A stretch of DNA of 64,000 bases from JAGXLC01 sp964585385 (lineage in GTDB: Bacteria; Bacteroidota; Bacteroidia; Bacteroidales; UBA12077). A program made the translations under genes and the position numbers. Below the pieces are notes generated by a model. It worked only from the letters and a program-made list of their open reading frames with translations, was not told where the DNA came from and did not search any database. Location: positions 47,296-111,295 of the forward strand of contig CAZPDP010000006.1 of the NCBI GenBank assembly GCA_964585385.1, written 5' to 3'. Below, piece after piece: positions 63,181-64,000 of the stretch. Numbering within the stretch: position 1 is the stretch's first letter; each line of letters opens with the position of its first letter.

Positions 63181-63769
63181 TATGGTACAAACCATGAAAA
63201 TTCAATATAAACCATTATATTTGTTTGGCAAGAATCCATTCATAAATTATTCGTTTTTTAAATTATTTCGCTATGGCTAATACCTATACGCAGTTGTATA
63301 CCCATTTTATTTTTGCTGTTAAGTATCGTGATAATCTTTTAAAACAAGAATGGAGCCCGGATCTTCAGAGATATATAACAGGTATCACCAAGAATCTCGG
63401 ATGTAAAATGTTAGCCATTAACAACATGCCGGATCATGTTCATGTTTTTGTTTCACGAAAGCCGACTATTGCAGAATCCGCTTTTGTTCAGAAGATTAAG
63501 AATAATTCTTCCCATTGGATTAATAAACAAAATTTTTTGAATCTAAAATTTTCATGGCAATCAGGTTATGGTGCATTTACTTACAGTCGTTCACAGATTT
63601 CTAATGTTTGTCAATATATATTCAATCAGCAGGAACATCACAGAAAATTTAGCTTTAAAGAAGAATACATAAGCTTCTTAAATAAGTTTCAGGTTGATTA
63701 CGATGAAAGGTATTTGTTCGATTTTTTTGATTAGATGGATAATCTCTTAAATCAGAGGGATGACATATT
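63181..63769 (+). mobile_element. IS200-like/REP-associated transposase element inserted in repeat unit 3
   Basis: The 589-bp segment separates the two halves of repeat unit 3. It has a hairpin at the left end (ATGGT-ACAA-ACCAT, 63182-63195) and another at the right (GATTA-GATGGA-TAATC, 63729-63744). The 13-bp GGGAT(A/G)ACATATT occurs at both junctions (63168-63180 and 63757-63769), with one mismatch. Confidence 0.75.
63273..63734 (+). CDS. REP-associated tyrosine (Y1/HUH) transposase, IS200/IS605-like
   Basis: The 153-residue protein is full length for TnpA of the IS200/RAYT group. The HUH motif is DHVHVF near residues 53-58, and the catalytic tyrosine lies in QISNVCQYIFNQQEHHRKF near residue 113. 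The N-terminus is YTQLYTHFIFAVKYR, typical of Bacteroidota members. Such enzymes cut and join single-stranded DNA at hairpins. It is flanked by hairpin-rich repeat units that may be its substrates. Confidence 0.93.
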   Translation: MANTYTQLYTHFIFAVKYRDNLLKQEWSPDLQRYITGITKNLGCKMLAINNMPDHVHVFVSRKPTIAESAFVQKIKNNSSHWINKQNFLNLKFSWQSGYGAFTYSRSQISNVCQYIFNQQEHHRKFSFKEEYISFLNKFQVDYDERYLFDFFD

Positions 63770-64000
63770 CCATCCCTAGCGGGATTCAGGAGAGGTTGCA
63801 GGGTTGCAATCCCCGGATTCCATTTCATTCCATCCGTTGTTACAGAGATTACATGCCTGACGGCATTAAGCTTCAATTTGAAGGTTTTTGGAAAACGATT
63901 CGAGAAATTGTCTGAGAGATATAATGAAATCCTAAATGTAAATTCTGATTTCTCTGATATCCCGGAACCAAAATCCCGTCAGGGATGACAAATCTGTAGC
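63770..64000. repeat. 300-bp repeat array: end of unit 3 and start of unit 4 (truncated by window)
   Basis: The rest of unit 3 resumes at 63770, and a fourth unit begins at about 63956 and continues past the right edge. Several point differences from units 1 and 2 are present. Confidence 0.85.

Noticed and set aside
62467..64000. Possible CRISPR array
   Set aside because: Units are 300 bp with no unique spacers, and no cas gene is nearby.

Overview
The window comes from a member of the Bacteroidota, most likely a Bacteroidales/Marinilabiliales-type bacterium in a scaffolded draft assembly (two 100-N gaps). The lineage evidence is a giant secreted protein ending in a type IX secretion (T9SS) type A sorting domain, a second protein ending in a gliding-associated (CHU_C-like) type B domain, an S46 dipeptidyl-peptidase, MacB/FtsX-like permeases of about 800 residues without an ATPase, TAnnTTTG-type -7 promoter elements, and low-GC spacers full of short palindromic repeats. 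The species cannot be named from sequence alone.

Layout. 1-195 is the 5' end of an exported TPR/OmpA-type protein running off the left edge. 369-7688 is a minus-strand housekeeping run: PhoH/PIN, SixA-like phosphatase, Ppx/GppA, MtaB, inositol monophosphatase, LpxL-like acyltransferase and an aminotransferase closed by a terminator. 7782-11546 (plus) holds a nitroreductase, FolC, a CrtC/AttH-fold protein and an OmpA-domain protein. 11620-14690 holds an AI-2E family exporter, a dead IS4-type transposase, and a tandemly duplicated GIY-YIG nuclease/tRNA unit with one intact tRNA-Val(UAC) surrounded by tRNA-like copies that carry palindromic insertions. 15355-23493 is a three-gene secreted operon (beta-barrel, 2341-residue T9SS protein, lipoprotein) ending in a 36-nt perfect palindrome. 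23785-30501 contains a DUF996-like membrane protein, a structured 960-bp spacer, an iron operon (OprB-like porin, FeoB, Cys-rich protein, FeoA) and, upstream of it, a hemerythrin-domain protein with a LuxR regulator lacking a normal receiver. 30643-35564 holds a hybrid histidine kinase, a T9SS type B protein, an EamA exporter and a small lipoprotein.

35565-45337 is mostly core metabolism on the minus strand: RsfS, FtsH, CdsA and Psd (protein quality control and phospholipid synthesis), BirA (plus), an SRPBCC protein with PyrE, a Nudix hydrolase (plus), then a substrate-binding-type protein, CoaD and a thioredoxin-fold lipid/envelope protein. 45442-50462 holds a lipoprotein amidase and a convergent fusion of an EndoQ-like nuclease to a UvrD-type helicase. 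50693-58720 holds three FtsX/MacB-type permeases, the first two preceded by good sigma-54 (-24/-12) promoter matches. 58750-62423 holds a small exported protein, the S46 peptidase and two small genes. The right end is an array of 300-bp tandem repeats full of ATCCC...GGGAT hairpins, interrupted by a REP-associated (IS200-like) tyrosine transposase.

The most unusual items are the palindrome-riddled tRNA-Val-like copies, the EndoQ-UvrD fusion, the hemerythrin/pseudo-receiver pair beside the Feo operon, the sigma-54-driven orphan permeases, and the hairpin array with its embedded transposase.
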